From contig CP136063.1 of NCBI GenBank assembly GCA_032622095.1, positions 117,384,723 to 117,448,722 on the forward strand: 64,000 bases of DNA, given 5' to 3'. A model generated the notes under the pieces. That model saw only the letters and a list, made by a program, of their open reading frames with translations. It made no database searches and was not told where the DNA came from. The DNA comes from Siphonodentalium dalli. Lineage: Eukaryota; Mollusca; Scaphopoda; Gadilida; Siphonodentaliidae. How positions within the stretch are numbered: position 1 is the first letter of the stretch; each line of letters begins with the position of its first letter. Positions 1 to 12,317 of the stretch are shown piece after piece. The translations under genes were made by a program, and so were the position numbers.

Positions 1-545
1 GCATACTCTCGAACACACCACACGCATGTGTAAATGGAGTCATGGCGGACAATTCACATGTAAAGATGAGCATACATGAATATTATGGTCAGATACAGTA
101 AGAATTTGAAACAGTTTAACCATTTTGACTAGAATACTAGTACATGGATCAACGTTTTGTCCACAATAATTATTTAAAGCTGCTCGTTCATTGTGGTAGA
201 TCAGTAAACATTGTGGTCTTTATATAAGGCTTTGTGAGATCCAATCAATATTTTGGATCGCATGTGGACGTGGTTGGTGGAAAAGGGCTGTGGGTGTTTG
301 TATATTGAAAACGTGAAGGGACAATATAGAGATCGTGGACTAATGCGTCACGTGACAGTGATCGTGTTCGCATCTGTAATTTCTTTAAGGCGTTTATATG
401 ATAGAATTTCCACATTTTAACACTACTGCATGTTGTGAACAGGACAAATGTATTAAGGTAGCTTATCTTCTCAACAACATGCATTGTTGCCCTCCTCCCT
501 ATTTTCCACACTTCTGATTGGCCCATGTCCTGTCACGTGCCGGGC

Positions 546-600
546 GACAAATCACACTGTCGCCCGCTGAGCCGGGAGACATTGTTTTTGTCGCCCGCCT
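546..600 (+). repeat. partial copy of GTCGCCCG foldback repeat
   Basis: This holds two TGTCGCCCGC motifs around a GGGAGACATTG core, the same words found at the end of the foldback at 4526-4674. It looks like a half copy or decayed copy of that element. The mirror copy is at about 13191-13245. Confidence 0.45.
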
Positions 601-828
601 GATGTTATATTGCAAGAATATCTCCAAACACACACTGCAGTAACTCATCTATTTCACATCACTACGACGCACTAAAAATCATAGATCTTATATACCCCAC
701 GGATTCGCAAAACACACCAGTTGTGGTGTTTGCTAATTTGCATATATTTAGTGAACACTAATATCCGAACTTTTAAGTTGATACTTTTATCGGACTAGCG
801 TTGTTATGTACTTTTTACATCGTAGTCT

Positions 829-978
829 GGTCGTTGAAGCATTGGACCTAGAACAAATTGTTTACAAGCTGTTTTTGGTGTCATATTGTCGGGCAGAATG
901 TAGGGAACAACATATCCAAAATCCGCTAAAATCCGCTTTGGGGAAAATTCTCTATTGAAGATGGCGTCCATAATGTCT
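829..978 (+). repeat. dispersed repeat family A, copy in left arm
   Basis: This ~150-bp repeat is recognised by a conserved core (ACAACATATCCAAAATCCGC) followed by a CCGCTTTGGGG-type stretch and a GATGGCGTCCA end. Related copies are at 3738-3907 in reverse orientation, in the mirrored arm, and at 62263-62412. The translated reverse strand looks superficially conserved between copies, but there is no extended ORF, so it is treated as non-coding. Confidence 0.75.
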
Positions 979-1473
979 GTTGTTATCGGAAAATACTGAA
1001 TTCTGCGGCAGGTGCTCCAGTTAATGCCACATTCGTAATAAATTGAAATATACACAAACATTGCTTAGTCGTAAACCATATATGTAGAATATTTTTCCCA
1101 AAATGGCCACCAAAATGGACAAAATCGAATGAAATTTACATTTATTGCAAAATTGAATAGCTAGTCCTATACGAATGAACAAACGCTCGAATATTGCGAG
1201 GAAGAATGACTACAAGTATAAGAGAAACTTTTGATTAGAGATGTACGAATTGTCTCTGATGTATCTCACGAGAGAGCAAGCGAAATCAGGGTCTTGTGGA
1301 ACCGTTAAATCTGGACTTTTGGGTGTCCAGAAACGGAAAAATGACGCAGTTTTATCTTTACCGCTAATCTTGAATCGTGTGATATATGTGTAATTAAACA
1401 GCTAAACGGGATTTAGTAGGGATATATTGACTATGCGGCCTTTCTCTAGAAGCAGAAATATATGTATTCAGAG

Positions 1474-2345
1474 CAGGGTTGGCTGATTTAAATCAAGCGA
1501 TTTAAATCATTGATTTAAATCAAGATTTGAATTAATGATTTTTTTGAAAAAAATCATTGATTTAAATCAAATTTTTAAATGATTGCATAATGTCAAGAAC
1601 TTGCAATATTTACTTGCAAGGTTTTTTGTTAACTATAACATCATATTAACATGATTATGATTAAACAATATACAATATTGGATAATAGATATGAAATTGT
1701 GCAGTAATTGTCAACCCTAATGAAACAGGCATACTGCATGCGACCGTGATTACTGCTCCAGCAATGGCCTGTTCCGCTTATTAGTAAACTACAATCAGAT
1801 TCAGCACTCCTCATTACATTATTAAATTTCCTTTCCTTTTCTGATTGCCATACATGTAAATGCCAACGGAGTAATTCTACCATATACTCTGCCATCTAAA
1901 CTACTCTAGTTGTCTAATGTCCATACTTGATATATGTTGTGATTACATGTATGTCCTCAAGTCACCGAGGAGCAAAGGTGATTGAATAATACATTCAGTT
2001 CTCAGCTAAAATTTACTAAATTTAGTAGTAAATCTTTAAGCACAGGTCTACCTATCCAGATATCACAACATTGGAACTCACATGGACCTAAGCGCATGCA
2101 TAATTAAAGTACATGGTCGCTAAATCTGTATTGCCATGATATTTGTACTTGATAAATGTAGTTAAACAAAAAATAATAAATAATAATAGAATTGTTATTA
2201 ATCAAGCCTTGGAAAAATAAGCAAATCCTTTTAGAACCTTCATTTATCAAAGACATTGCACAATTTCATATTTTCATAACAGTTAGAAAAAAAATCGATT
2301 TAAATCAAATAAATCTGATTTAAATCTAAAAAATCACCAACCCTG
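1474..2345 (+). mobile_element. non-autonomous hAT-type DNA transposon (left arm copy)
   Basis: The element begins CAGGGTTGG and ends CCAACCCTG. It is flanked on both sides by the 8-bp duplication ATTCAGAG (1466-1473 and 2346-2353). An 8-bp target duplication with CAGGG-type termini is the signature of the hAT superfamily. Just inside both ends lie runs of TGATTTAAATC repeats. The 872-bp interior has no transposase ORF; the longest frames are about 85 codons and show no motif. It would have to be moved by a hAT transposase made elsewhere. The intact target duplication means the ends have not been rearranged since insertion. Confidence 0.9.
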
Positions 2346-3737
2346 ATTCAGAGCAGTCTCACGAATGAGATCGATCACCATTTATTTTGATATCTACGGT
2401 ATAAAACCTTAAAAAATTAATTGCTATAAAACGGTATGAATTATGTTCATATTGTACTGGTATGGGGAGAATGCGTAGATCCTATTGTACGTTTCTCAAA
2501 ATAGTAGTTATAGTTGCCTCAGATCAAGTGATAAAACACGAATATTTCGCTTTTATCACAAGAATGCGTGATGGTGTACCATGAACTAAATTTATTAAAT
2601 CACAAATGAGTACCATAGACTGTCTTCAATAAATTCAAAACTTGACCAAAATTGCCTACATAATCTGTGACAGAGACTGTGTTTATACCTGGAAATTATA
2701 TTTGGTTGAATTCACCAAGGCCACATCAACGCGAAACTTACTACGTTGTCTTCAACCGCATCACCGCGTTTACCCATTTTCCATAATGGTACACATGTCT
2801 GTTGCACACAGAACCACAACTAACAATATTGGGTGAATGTTCAACGTTGGAATAACATCTTAAACGATGATCACCTGATATTTAGCACGATTACGTGGGT
2901 GGTAATGGTAATATATTTTCAAACAAAACTATACTGAAAACTAATAGTGTGCATTGCGCTGTAGCTTATTCTAGTTGTAAAGTGGCCACTGAAGTAATTT
3001 TAACAAAATTGTCTACTAAGAAACCGGGTTGGTAGCAGAATGAAAATTAGTCTTACATACAATGTACTATGTACAGTCTCTTTGACCTGGTGAGATTCGG
3101 TGCTAATCCATTGAAGATATGAATGTTTCTTTACAGTATAATAACCATTGCGACATACGTGTATCGTTTATTATCACCGGGAGTGTTGACAATTCCGGAA
3201 ATATAACTAGTATGTATACATCTAGAGTATGCACTTAAATTTCGGCGTTGCATTCAATATTTAATCACCATGCCGAATGAAACTACCATGCACTGTGAGG
3301 CGAAAGATGAGTTCGTCTGTTGCATGCACGAGCTATTTTTGTTTTGCCCAACAGTTGGATGTTGGATAAGCAGAACACCCAAACGTTAAAGACGTAAATC
3401 ATTGGGGGTTGACTTGCTGTGCAGTGACCGATGATCCTTCAGATTGATCTGTTTTAATGATGTGTGTACCTTTAAAAATATTTAACAACCGACTTGTATA
3501 TTGCCAATACGTATTTCACTCTTATGTAGTTACCCAATATGTTGCTTTCTACGTGGTATGGTTTGGAGTTGCGGCCATTTTGACAGCCATTTCATGGCCA
3601 CGATTGTATAATTTTCTGTCCGTGTCACTCTACTCGCTCCCGCATTCTAATTTAACACAAACTGATATAACGGCATAATTGTGATGCCACTATATATCGT
3701 ATAATGACTTATATCGAGAACTGATGTAGTATAGACA

Positions 3738-3907
3738 ACCATGTTGGACGCCATCGTGGATAACAAAGTTTCCCCAACGCGGATTTTTGCGGATTTTGGA
3801 TATGTTGTTCCTGATGCTTTTCCGCGTCGAATGACACCGAAAACAGCTTGTCAACAATTTGTTCTAGGTCCACCTCAAAATCGAGTCTCAACGACCAGAC
3901 TATCGAA
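3738..3907 (-). repeat. dispersed repeat family A, inverted copy in left arm
   Basis: This is the reverse-oriented copy of the repeat at 829-978, with roughly 75-80% identity by eye and a short insertion near the CTAGGTCCACC end. The pair 829-978 and 3738-3907 faces each other about 2.8 kb apart, so they could be degenerate terminal repeats of one element, or simply two insertions. Confidence 0.7.
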
Positions 3908-4525
3908 ACATCTCGGTGATTCAATATTTTCATGTCGACATTATGGTGGAAGATTGAAAGAGTGGATCCCTTGAGGTTGGTTGGTTATAAATGTTTGCTG
4001 GTAGACAACGTAATGCATACGTTTGTCGCGAGTGAATGGTACTGTACGCTTATCCGTGATATCAGACCGCTCCGCGATGTCTGTAATGTGATCATAGAAG
4101 TATTTTGTGTGAGGATCGCCATGTACTTGGGAGCACTGACACATATGAATGTACATTAATGAAATCGACAACTTCCCAACAGCTTTCGGGGAAGACCGTT
4201 ATGAAATAAACATCGCGAGTAAATGCCGCGCACAAGACGACATTGAATATGTCACATTGCAGAAGGCGATAACATACCTATATGGCTTATTGGTTTACAT
4301 TGCATGGACCGATATTAACGATTTAACCACCAAAATGATCGTAAATAAACGCTGATTATCAAACGCTTAACGACTTGACTATCGTTTATAGAGCAGAAAT
4401 CCTACAGGACGATAAGTAGTTACTGAAAAGATACATAATCGGGAAAGAAAGCACTCGTGACTCAGTGTAACATCGTGCGTGTGGATGGCAAGGATTTTTT
4501 TCTGTGGTATAATCGGATAACAAAA

Positions 4526-4674
4526 CAGTTGTTGCCCTTCTTCTCGTGAGACATCGAGATTTGTCAGCCGCTCGAGAACGGAATGACTCCCTCGGAGCTG
4601 CGCTCCTCTGGAGACATTTCGTTCTCGAGCGGGTGACAAATCTCAATGTCTCCCTCAACAGCGGGCGACAACTG
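4526..4674. mobile_element. 149-bp foldback MITE, left arm
   Basis: The sequence folds on itself: CAGTTGTTGCCC at the start pairs with GGGCGACAACTG at the end. The long stems of GAGACATCGAGATTTGTCA and its partner meet at a GAGC-TGC-GCTC tip. It has no coding capacity. Related words (TGTCGCCCGC, GGGAGACATTG) occur at 546-600. I see no clear target duplication. Confidence 0.7.
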
Positions 4675-4792
4675 AATAATGGTATACATGACAGCAACAC
4701 AATTAGTTGATCTATTGTGCACAAATTATCTATTTCAATGAAGCAAGGTATGTCAAAATGCTGAAGAAGGTTGAACCATATTTCATGTCTTG

Positions 4793-5424
4793 CTTAGTTG
4801 ATGCTCGAACAATCGAGGACTGCGTGTTCTACTATATTGTCATATGGTTTGCCACAAAGTTGACACGCCCCCTCTTCCAGGGAGACTGTTTTTGCCAACA
4901 ATTTTGATGCTTCCAGAAATTCGAATTTATGTTTAGTATAACATCTACTTGCATACCAGAGTGGGGATATGTTCAGAGAGGTATAATTATTTGCAAAGTT
5001 GAGCATGGAGTTATCACTGGCAAGACGGGTGTTCCAGTCTTCTTCGTGAACATATGATATTTTGCGAGTCACTAATTGTTTCCCCGTGTCCTTCGAAGGA
5101 AAGTGTCCTGTTTCAACAAAGGACGATAAATGAGATATAATATCAAATTTCTCTAGAATGGCAATTAATTCTGAAATGAACGAGGAATGAATGGCTGTGC
5201 ACCTATTCATATGCCTCTCGGTGCGATATAGAACAAAATTTGTTTTGAGGCTTTATCATAATCTGTTCTACAGAGACAACCAACGAGCTTAGTTTTCTTT
5301 TGTCTATAATTGATGAGATCGGTGCAGTTCCGAGAAGCCCTAGTTTTTGTCTGCGTAACTTGGAAGGATGTATACGATAGGTTGACAAATACACGGACCA
5401 TTGATATACCGGCTTCATATGCTA
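4793..5424 (-). pseudogene. non-LTR retrotransposon ORF2 C-terminal fragment (left arm)
   Basis: Read on the minus strand, the main frame (5210-4794) contains FVETGHFPSK and EDW blocks. They align with FVETGNFPSK and RDW in the nearly full-length element at 14.3-20 kb. The frame ends in a zinc-finger-like CQLCGKPYDNIVEHAVLDC (C-x2-C, H, C), as expected after the reverse transcriptase of such ORF2 proteins. Upstream, in two other frames (5418-5203), are LGLLGTAP and DKRKLS, which match LSLLGLLP and IHIKKLS of the same element, so at least two frameshifts are present. The 5' part (endonuclease, RT core) is missing, as is usual for 5'-truncated LINE copies. It is related to, but clearly diverged from, the neighbouring long copy. 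The fragment is certainly non-functional. Confidence 0.8.
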
Positions 5425-5751
5425 GCTCTGAAAAATAATATCCATGGTCACAGCCATTTTATAGCAGTTTTCATTCTAATAAACGCTCTTTCTTATGAGT
5501 TAAACGTTAAAATTTGTATGAATTCAATGCTTCTTCCTGACACATATAATGCCCGCAAACAGGTTGTTCATGTAAGTACAAACCAGTTCGTTATTGGTAA
5601 CAATTAAAAAGCGATTATTTATTAGATGTATTTATGAGTGCAAACCGCCATGTGTCTTGAAATAAAATTTTTTTTTTTTTTATTTAAAACAATTTTTTTT
5701 TAAATTGAGCTTTACTCTATTCACTTGTTATTTATTTTATAAGTTGTTAAT

Positions 5752-6252
5752 TAAAAGTACGGGAGGCCTTGGCGGTGGGTATCCTGTGAAAAATTGTTCA
5801 CCCGTCAAAAACCGCCACAAACAGAAAGAATATTAAAATGTAGATGGACTTTGTTCGTATACAAATAAGAAATATCACATAAACAGTATGTTATTGTCAC
5901 ATGTTTGACCATTGTTATGTAAACAAAAGCATAACAAGTTACTTTCCTGGTGTTTGTTTATATTATTATGGTAAACATATAGAGCGTTCTTTGTTGCTGC
6001 ATTCCTTATATGGAACTAATAAGAGCGTTCATATAATTTATGTGTGTTTAGCCAATAGCATAGTGCTGTCTTCTGTAACACAATCAGGCTCTTGCTTATG
6101 TAAAATATAGTAGGTCTTTGGGATAGCATGCTGTTTACGCGATGGTCATGGTATATATGAACGAAACTTTATGCGTTTTAATGTTTTTCTGTTTACGATG
6201 ATTAGAACAAATATGAATATTTTCGACAACTAAGGCCTCCTGTGCCTTTAAA
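5752..6252. mobile_element. foldback DNA element family F, left arm
   Basis: The ends are inverted: TTAAAAGTACGGGAGGCCTT at the left and AAGGCCTCCTGTGCCTTTAAA at the right. Internally, the ACCGCCACAAACAGAAAGAA segment recurs inverted near 6140-6205 (TTTACGCGAT ... TTTTCTGTTTACG). A related, longer copy lies at 44903-45516. It has no transposase ORF. The TTAA or TA at both ends could be the target duplication, but the symmetrical ends make that ambiguous. Confidence 0.55.
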
Positions 6253-6467
6253 TCTAACACCGTGATAACATCTGCTATGGTACCCCGAGTCACCACACCA
6301 AATGTAATTGAAATCGGTAGAGGGAGAACATTCCGAGCAGATAGACAGATAGATAGACAAACTTACACATTGAATTTATACTCTTGTATATATCTAGACC
6401 AAGAGAGATTCATTAAAATGTGTATATTATGTATTTAGTCTGGCCATCGTTTTTATTGTAAGTGTGT

Positions 6468-6590
6468 TGATATACCAGCTTCGTGATCTATGGCACAACA
6501 TGCCATGGCTACAGCAGTTTTACAGCTATGTTCTACTTTTCACATACACAAAAGTGAAGAAAAAACGCTCTTTATGTCTACAATATCTAG
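6468..6590 (+). repeat. direct repeat of a segment at 5400-5500
   Basis: Both segments start TTGATATACC(G/A)GCTTC. They continue with CCATGG, ACAGC, AGCAGTTTT and AACGCTCTTT in the same order, and are roughly 70% alike by eye. Their spacing is about 1.07 kb. They may mark the two ends of an old element or a small tandem duplication; the mirrored pair is in the right arm. Confidence 0.5.
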
Positions 6591-6649
6591 AATAGACTAA
6601 TACTGAACGCTCTTTTCTAAACCACCTCGTGGAATTTTCTGTTTTTGTT

Positions 6650-7133
6650 TGGGACCCAAACACCGTGTTCAAAGTTATATTTTACATTACATCAATTTGT
6701 CTTTTTGGGAACACGCCATGCCCATTTAATGGCAGTGCAGGTATGTATCGACCTATTTCGGTACCGGTAAAATTTCGAAAGCGAACATTATTAGGTGTAT
6801 TTTGAATCACAAACCGCCATGTGCCTTTAAGTAACATCACTTATCTAATCAAAGCACGTCCCAAATTGCCATATGCTGACCTAACATAACTGACGAATTA
6901 CTTTGAATTACAATTGGGGCCGCCATGTGGCTTTGATGCCATGATATCACGCGCCCACACCGAATAGATACTTTGATTTGGGTAATTGATTTCATGTTAC
7001 ACAACCAAGAGACGTTCGTTGGTTATGAATACGTCCATTTTAAAGTTTGTTAGAAAACTCACGCTGATGCTCAACTCCGATACACGGAGTATCTTAGACA
7101 CATTTGATTGCTGTATACACACGAGTACATAAT
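6650..7133. other. unpaired central spacer of the palindrome
   Basis: These 484 bases are the only part of 1-13790 without an inverted partner. Pairing stops where the left arm continues TTTGGGACCC and the right arm has a different sequence. The spacer holds two copies of a short motif (AACCGCCATGTG, near 6811, and GGCCGCCATGTG, near 6929) followed by CTTT; a related copy lies in the arm near 5646. I see no gene. A spacer of this size argues against a simple fold-back read artefact, which would usually join the arms directly. Confidence 0.9.
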
Positions 7134-7530
7134 AACAAAAACAGAAAATTCCACGAGGTGGTTTAGAAAAGAGCGTTCAGAATTAGTCTATTCTAGATAT
7201 TGTAGACATAAAGAGCGCTTTTTCTTCACTTTTGTTTATGTGAAAAGTATAACATAGCTGTAAAACTGCTGTAGCCATGGCATGTATTGCCATATATCAT
7301 GAAGCTGGTATATCAACACACTTACCATAAAAACGATGGCCAGACTAAATACATAATATACACATTTTAATGAATCTCTCTTGGTCTAGATATATACAAG
7401 AGTATAAATTCAATGTGTAAGTTTGTCTATCTATCTGTCTATCTGCTCGGAATGTTCTCCCTCTACCGATTTCAATTACATTTGGTGTGGTGACTCGGGG
7501 TACCATAGCAGATGTTATCACGGTGTTAGA

Positions 7531-8030
7531 TTTAAAGGCACAGGAGGCCTTAGTTGTCGAAAATATTCATATTTGTTCTAATCATCGTAAACAGAAAAAC
7601 ATTAAAACGCATAAAGTTTCGTTCATATATACCATGACCATCGCGTAAACAGCATGCTATCCCAAAGACCTACTATATTTTACATAAGCAAGAGCCTGAT
7701 TGTGTTACAGAAGACAGCACTATGCTATTGGCTAAACACACATAAATTATATGAACGCTCTTATTAGTTCCATATAAGGAATGCAGCAACAAAGAACGCT
7801 CTATATGTTTACCATAATAATATAAACAAACACCAGGAAAGTAACTTGTTATGCTTTTGTTTACATAACAATGGTCAAACATGTGACAATAACATACTGT
7901 TTATGTGATATTTCTTATTTGTATACGAACAAAGTCCATCTACATTTTAATATTCTTTCTGTTTGTGGCGGTTTTTGACGGGTGAACAATTTTTCACAGG
8001 ATACCCACCGCCAAGGCCTCCCGTACTTTT
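7531..8030. mobile_element. foldback DNA element family F, right arm
   Basis: This is the mirror copy of 5752-6252 within the palindrome, with the same inverted ends (AAGGCCTCC and GGAGGCCTT). Confidence 0.55.
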
Positions 8031-8357
8031 AATTAACAACTTATAAAATAAATAACAAGTGAATAGAGTAAAGCTCAATTTAAAAAAAATTGTTTTAAAT
8101 AAAATTTTTTTTTTTTTTATTTCAAGACACATGGCGGTTTGCACTCATAAATACATCTAATAAATAATCGCTTTTTAATTGTTACCAATAACGAACTGGT
8201 TTGTACTTACATGAACAACCTGTTTGCGGGCATTATATGTGTCAGGAAGAAGCATTGAATTCATACAAATTTTAACGTTTAACTCATAAGAAAGAGCGTT
8301 TATTAGAATGAAAACTGCTATAAAATGGCTGTGACCATGGATATTATTTTTCAGAGC

Positions 8358-8989
8358 TAGCATATGAAGCCGGTATATCAATGGTCCGTGTATTTGTCAA
8401 CCTATCGTATACATCCTTCCAAGTTACGCAGACAAAAACTAGGGCTTCTCGGAACTGCACCGATCTCATCAATTATAGACAAAAGAAAACTAAGCTCGTT
8501 GGTTGTCTCTGTAGAACAGATTATGATAAAGCCTCAAAACAAATTTTGTTCTATATCGCACCGAGAGGCATATGAATAGGTGCACAGCCATTCATTCCTC
8601 GTTCATTTCAGAATTAATTGCCATTCTAGAGAAATTTGATATTATATCTCATTTATCGTCCTTTGTTGAAACAGGACACTTTCCTTCGAAGGACACGGGG
8701 AAACAATTAGTGACTCGCAAAATATCATATGTTCACGAAGAAGACTGGAACACCCGTCTTGCCAGTGATAACTCCATGCTCAACTTTGCAAATAATTATA
8801 CCTCTCTGAACATATCCCCACTCTGGTATGCAAGTAGATGTTATACTAAACATAAATTCGAATTTCTGGAAGCATCAAAATTGTTGGCAAAAACAGTCTC
8901 CCTGGAAGAGGGGGCGTGTCAACTTTGTGGCAAACCATATGACAATATAGTAGAACACGCAGTCCTCGATTGTTCGAGCATCAACTAAG
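8358..8989 (+). pseudogene. non-LTR retrotransposon ORF2 C-terminal fragment (right arm)
   Basis: This is the mirror copy of 4793-5424. The 138-codon open stretch 8572-8988 carries the FVETGHFPSK block and the C-x2-C ... H-x4-C tail. The preceding frames (8364-8579 and 8381-8575) give the thumb-like region with frameshifts. The first ~79 bp (8358-8436) are repeated again just outside the palindrome at 14085-14165, on the same strand. Confidence 0.8.
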
Positions 8990-9107
8990 CAAGACATGAA
9001 ATATGGTTCAACCTTCTTCAGCATTTTGACATACCTTGCTTCATTGAAATAGATAATTTGTGCACAATAGATCAACTAATTGTGTTGCTGTCATGTATAC
9101 CATTATT

Positions 9108-9256
9108 CAGTTGTCGCCCGCTGTTGAGGGAGACATTGAGATTTGTCACCCGCTCGAGAACGAAATGTCTCCAGAGGAGCGCAGCTCCGAGGGAGTCATT
9201 CCGTTCTCGAGCGGCTGACAAATCTCGATGTCTCACGAGAAGAAGGGCAACAACTG
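9108..9256. mobile_element. 149-bp foldback MITE, right arm
   Basis: This is the mirror copy of 4526-4674, with the same stem and a three-base tip. ORFs that cross it in several frames are a by-product of the palindrome and not genes. Confidence 0.7.
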
Positions 9257-9874
9257 TTTTGTTATCCGATTATACCACAGAAAAAAATCCTTGCCATCCA
9301 CACGCACGATGTTACACTGAGTCACGAGTGCTTTCTTTCCCGATTATGTATCTTTTCAGTAACTACTTATCGTCCTGTAGGATTTCTGCTCTATAAACGA
9401 TAGTCAAGTCGTTAAGCGTTTGATAATCAGCGTTTATTTACGATCATTTTGGTGGTTAAATCGTTAATATCGGTCCATGCAATGTAAACCAATAAGCCAT
9501 ATAGGTATGTTATCGCCTTCTGCAATGTGACATATTCAATGTCGTCTTGTGCGCGGCATTTACTCGCGATGTTTATTTCATAACGGTCTTCCCCGAAAGC
9601 TGTTGGGAAGTTGTCGATTTCATTAATGTACATTCATATGTGTCAGTGCTCCCAAGTACATGGCGATCCTCACACAAAATACTTCTATGATCACATTGCA
9701 GACATCGCGGAGCGGTCTGATATCACGGATAAGCGTACAGTACCATTCACTCGCGACAAACGTATGCATTACGTTGTCTACCAGCAAACATTTATAACCA
9801 ACCAACCTCAAGGGATCCACTCTTTCAATCTTCCACCATAATGTCGACATGAAAATATTGAATCACCGAGATGT

Positions 9875-10044
9875 TTCGATAGTCTGGTCGTTGAGACTCG
9901 ATTTTGAGGTGGACCTAGAACAAATTGTTGACAAGCTGTTTTCGGTGTCATTCGACGCGGAAAAGCATCAGGAACAACATATCCAAAATCCGCAAAAATC
10001 CGCGTTGGGGAAACTTTGTTATCCACGATGGCGTCCAACATGGT
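9875..10044 (+). repeat. dispersed repeat family A, right arm copy
   Basis: This is the mirror of 3738-3907. It contains ACAACATATCCAAAATCCGC and ends GATGGCGTCCAACATGG, the same end seen in the distant copy near 62400. Confidence 0.7.
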
Positions 10045-11436
10045 TGTCTATACTACATCAGTTCTCGATATAAGTCATTATACGATATATAGTGGCATCA
10101 CAATTATGCCGTTATATCAGTTTGTGTTAAATTAGAATGCGGGAGCGAGTAGAGTGACAAGGACAGAAAATTATACAATCGTGGCCATGAAATGGCTGTC
10201 AAAATGGCCGCAACTCCAAACCATACCACGTAGAAAGCAACATATTGGGTAACTACATAAGAGTGAAATACGTATTGGCAATATACAAGTCGGTTGTTAA
10301 ATATTTTTAAAGGTACACACATCATTAAAACAGATCAATCTGAAGGATCATCGGTCACTGCACAGCAAGTCAACCCCCAATGATTTACGTCTTTAACGTT
10401 TGGGTGTTCTGCTTATCCAACATCCAACTGTTGGGCAAAACAAAAATAGCTCGTGCATGCAACAGACGAACTCATCTTTCGCCTCACAGTGCATGGTAGT
10501 TTCATTCGGCATGGTGATTAAATATTGAATGCAACGCCGAAATTTAAGTGCATACTCTAGATGTATACATACTAGTTATATTTCCGGAATTGTCAACACT
10601 CCCGGTGATAATAAACGATACACGTATGTCGCAATGGTTATTATACTGTAAAGAAACATTCATATCTTCAATGGATTAGCACCGAATCTCACCAGGTCAA
10701 AGAGACTGTACATAGTACATTGTATGTAAGACTAATTTTCATTCTGCTACCAACCCGGTTTCTTAGTAGACAATTTTGTTAAAATTACTTCAGTGGCCAC
10801 TTTACAACTAGAATAAGCTACAGCGCAATGCACACTATTAGTTTTCAGTATAGTTTTGTTTGAAAATATATTACCATTACCACCCACGTAATCGTGCTAA
10901 ATATCAGGTGATCATCGTTTAAGATGTTATTCCAACGTTGAACATTCACCCAATATTGTTAGTTGTGGTTCTGTGTGCAACAGACATGTGTACCATTATG
11001 GAAAATGGGTAAACGCGGTGATGCGGTTGAAGACAACGTAGTAAGTTTCGCGTTGATGTGGCCTTGGTGAATTCAACCAAATATAATTTCCAGGTATAAA
11101 CACAGTCTCTGTCACAGATTATGTAGGCAATTTTGGTCAAGTTTTGAATTTATTGAAGACAGTCTATGGTACTCATTTGTGATTTAATAAATTTAGTTCA
11201 TGGTACACCATCACGCATTCTTGTGATAAAAGCGAAATATTCGTGTTTTATCACTTGATCTGAGGCAACTATAACTACTATTTTGAGAAACGTACAATAG
11301 GATCTACGCATTCTCCCCATACCAGTACAATATGAACATAATTCATACCGTTTTATAGCAATTAATTTTTTAAGGTTTTATACCGTAGATATCAAAATAA
11401 ATGGTGATCGATCTCATTCGTGAGACTGCTCTGAAT

Positions 11437-12317
11437 CAGGGTTGGTGATTTTTTAGATTTAAATCAGATTTATTTGATTTAAATCGATTTTTTTGATTTT
11501 TTTTCTAACTGTTATGAAAATATGAAATTGTGCAATGTCTTTGATAAATGAAGGTTCTAAAAGGATTTGCTTATTTTTCCAAGGCTTGATTAATAACAAT
11601 TCTATTATTATTTATTATTTTTTGTTTAACTACATTTATCAAGTACAAATATCATGGCAATACAGATTTAGCGACCATGTACTTTAATTATGCATGCGCT
11701 TAGGTCCATGTGAGTTCCAATGTTGTGATATCTGGATAGGTAGACCTGTGCTTAAAGATTTACTACTAAATTTAGTAAATTTTAGCTGAGAACTGAATGT
11801 ATTATTCAATCACCTTTGCTCCTCGGTGACTTGAGGACATACATGTAATCACAACATATATCAAGTATGGACATTAGACAACTAGAGTAGTTTAGATGGC
11901 AGAGTATATGGTAGAATTACTCGGTTGGCATTTACATGTATGGCAATCAGAAAAGGAAAGGAAATTTAATAATGTAATGAGGAGTGCTGAATCTGATTGT
12001 AGTTTACTAATAAGCGGAACAGGCCATTGCTGGAGCAGTAATCACGGTCGCATGCAGTATGCCTGTTTCATTAGGGTTGACAATTACTGCACAATTTCAT
12101 ATCTATTATCCAATATTGTATATTGTTTAATCATAATCATGTTAATATGATGTTATAGTTAACAAAAAACCTTGCAAGTAAATATTGCAAGTTCTTGACA
12201 TTATGCAATCATTTAAAAATTTGATTTAAATCAATGATTTTTTTCAAAAAAATCATTGATTTAAATCTTGATTTAAATCAATGATTTAAATCGCTTGATT
12301 TAAATCAGCCAACCCTG
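11437..12317 (-). mobile_element. non-autonomous hAT-type DNA transposon (right arm copy)
   Basis: This is the mirror copy of the element at 1474-2345, flanked by CTCTGAAT (11429-11436 and 12318-12325), the reverse complement of the left target duplication. It is 881 bp, 9 bp longer because of an extra AT-rich unit near the TGATTTAAATC block. Identical target duplications in both arms show that the element inserted before the locus was duplicated. Confidence 0.9.

Larger units (their letters stand above)
1..6649. repeat. left arm of giant inverted repeat (palindrome)
   Basis: Base x here pairs with base 13791-x (outer part) or 13782/13783-x (inner part) of the right arm. The two index steps come from a 9-bp indel inside the hAT element and a length change in a poly-T run. 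Identity is very high over the outer ~6.45 kb and drops to about 95% in the last ~190 bp before the spacer. The arm reaches the first base of the window, so its true outer end is not visible. It contains no credible host gene; its ORFs occur in both arms only because the DNA is duplicated. Confidence 0.97.

Noticed and set aside
245-5607. Many mirrored ORF pairs in the palindrome arms (for example 245-526/13265-13546, 804-1061/12730-12987)
   Set aside because: They appear twice only because the DNA is duplicated. They lack domains and start contexts, and several cross repeats or hairpins.
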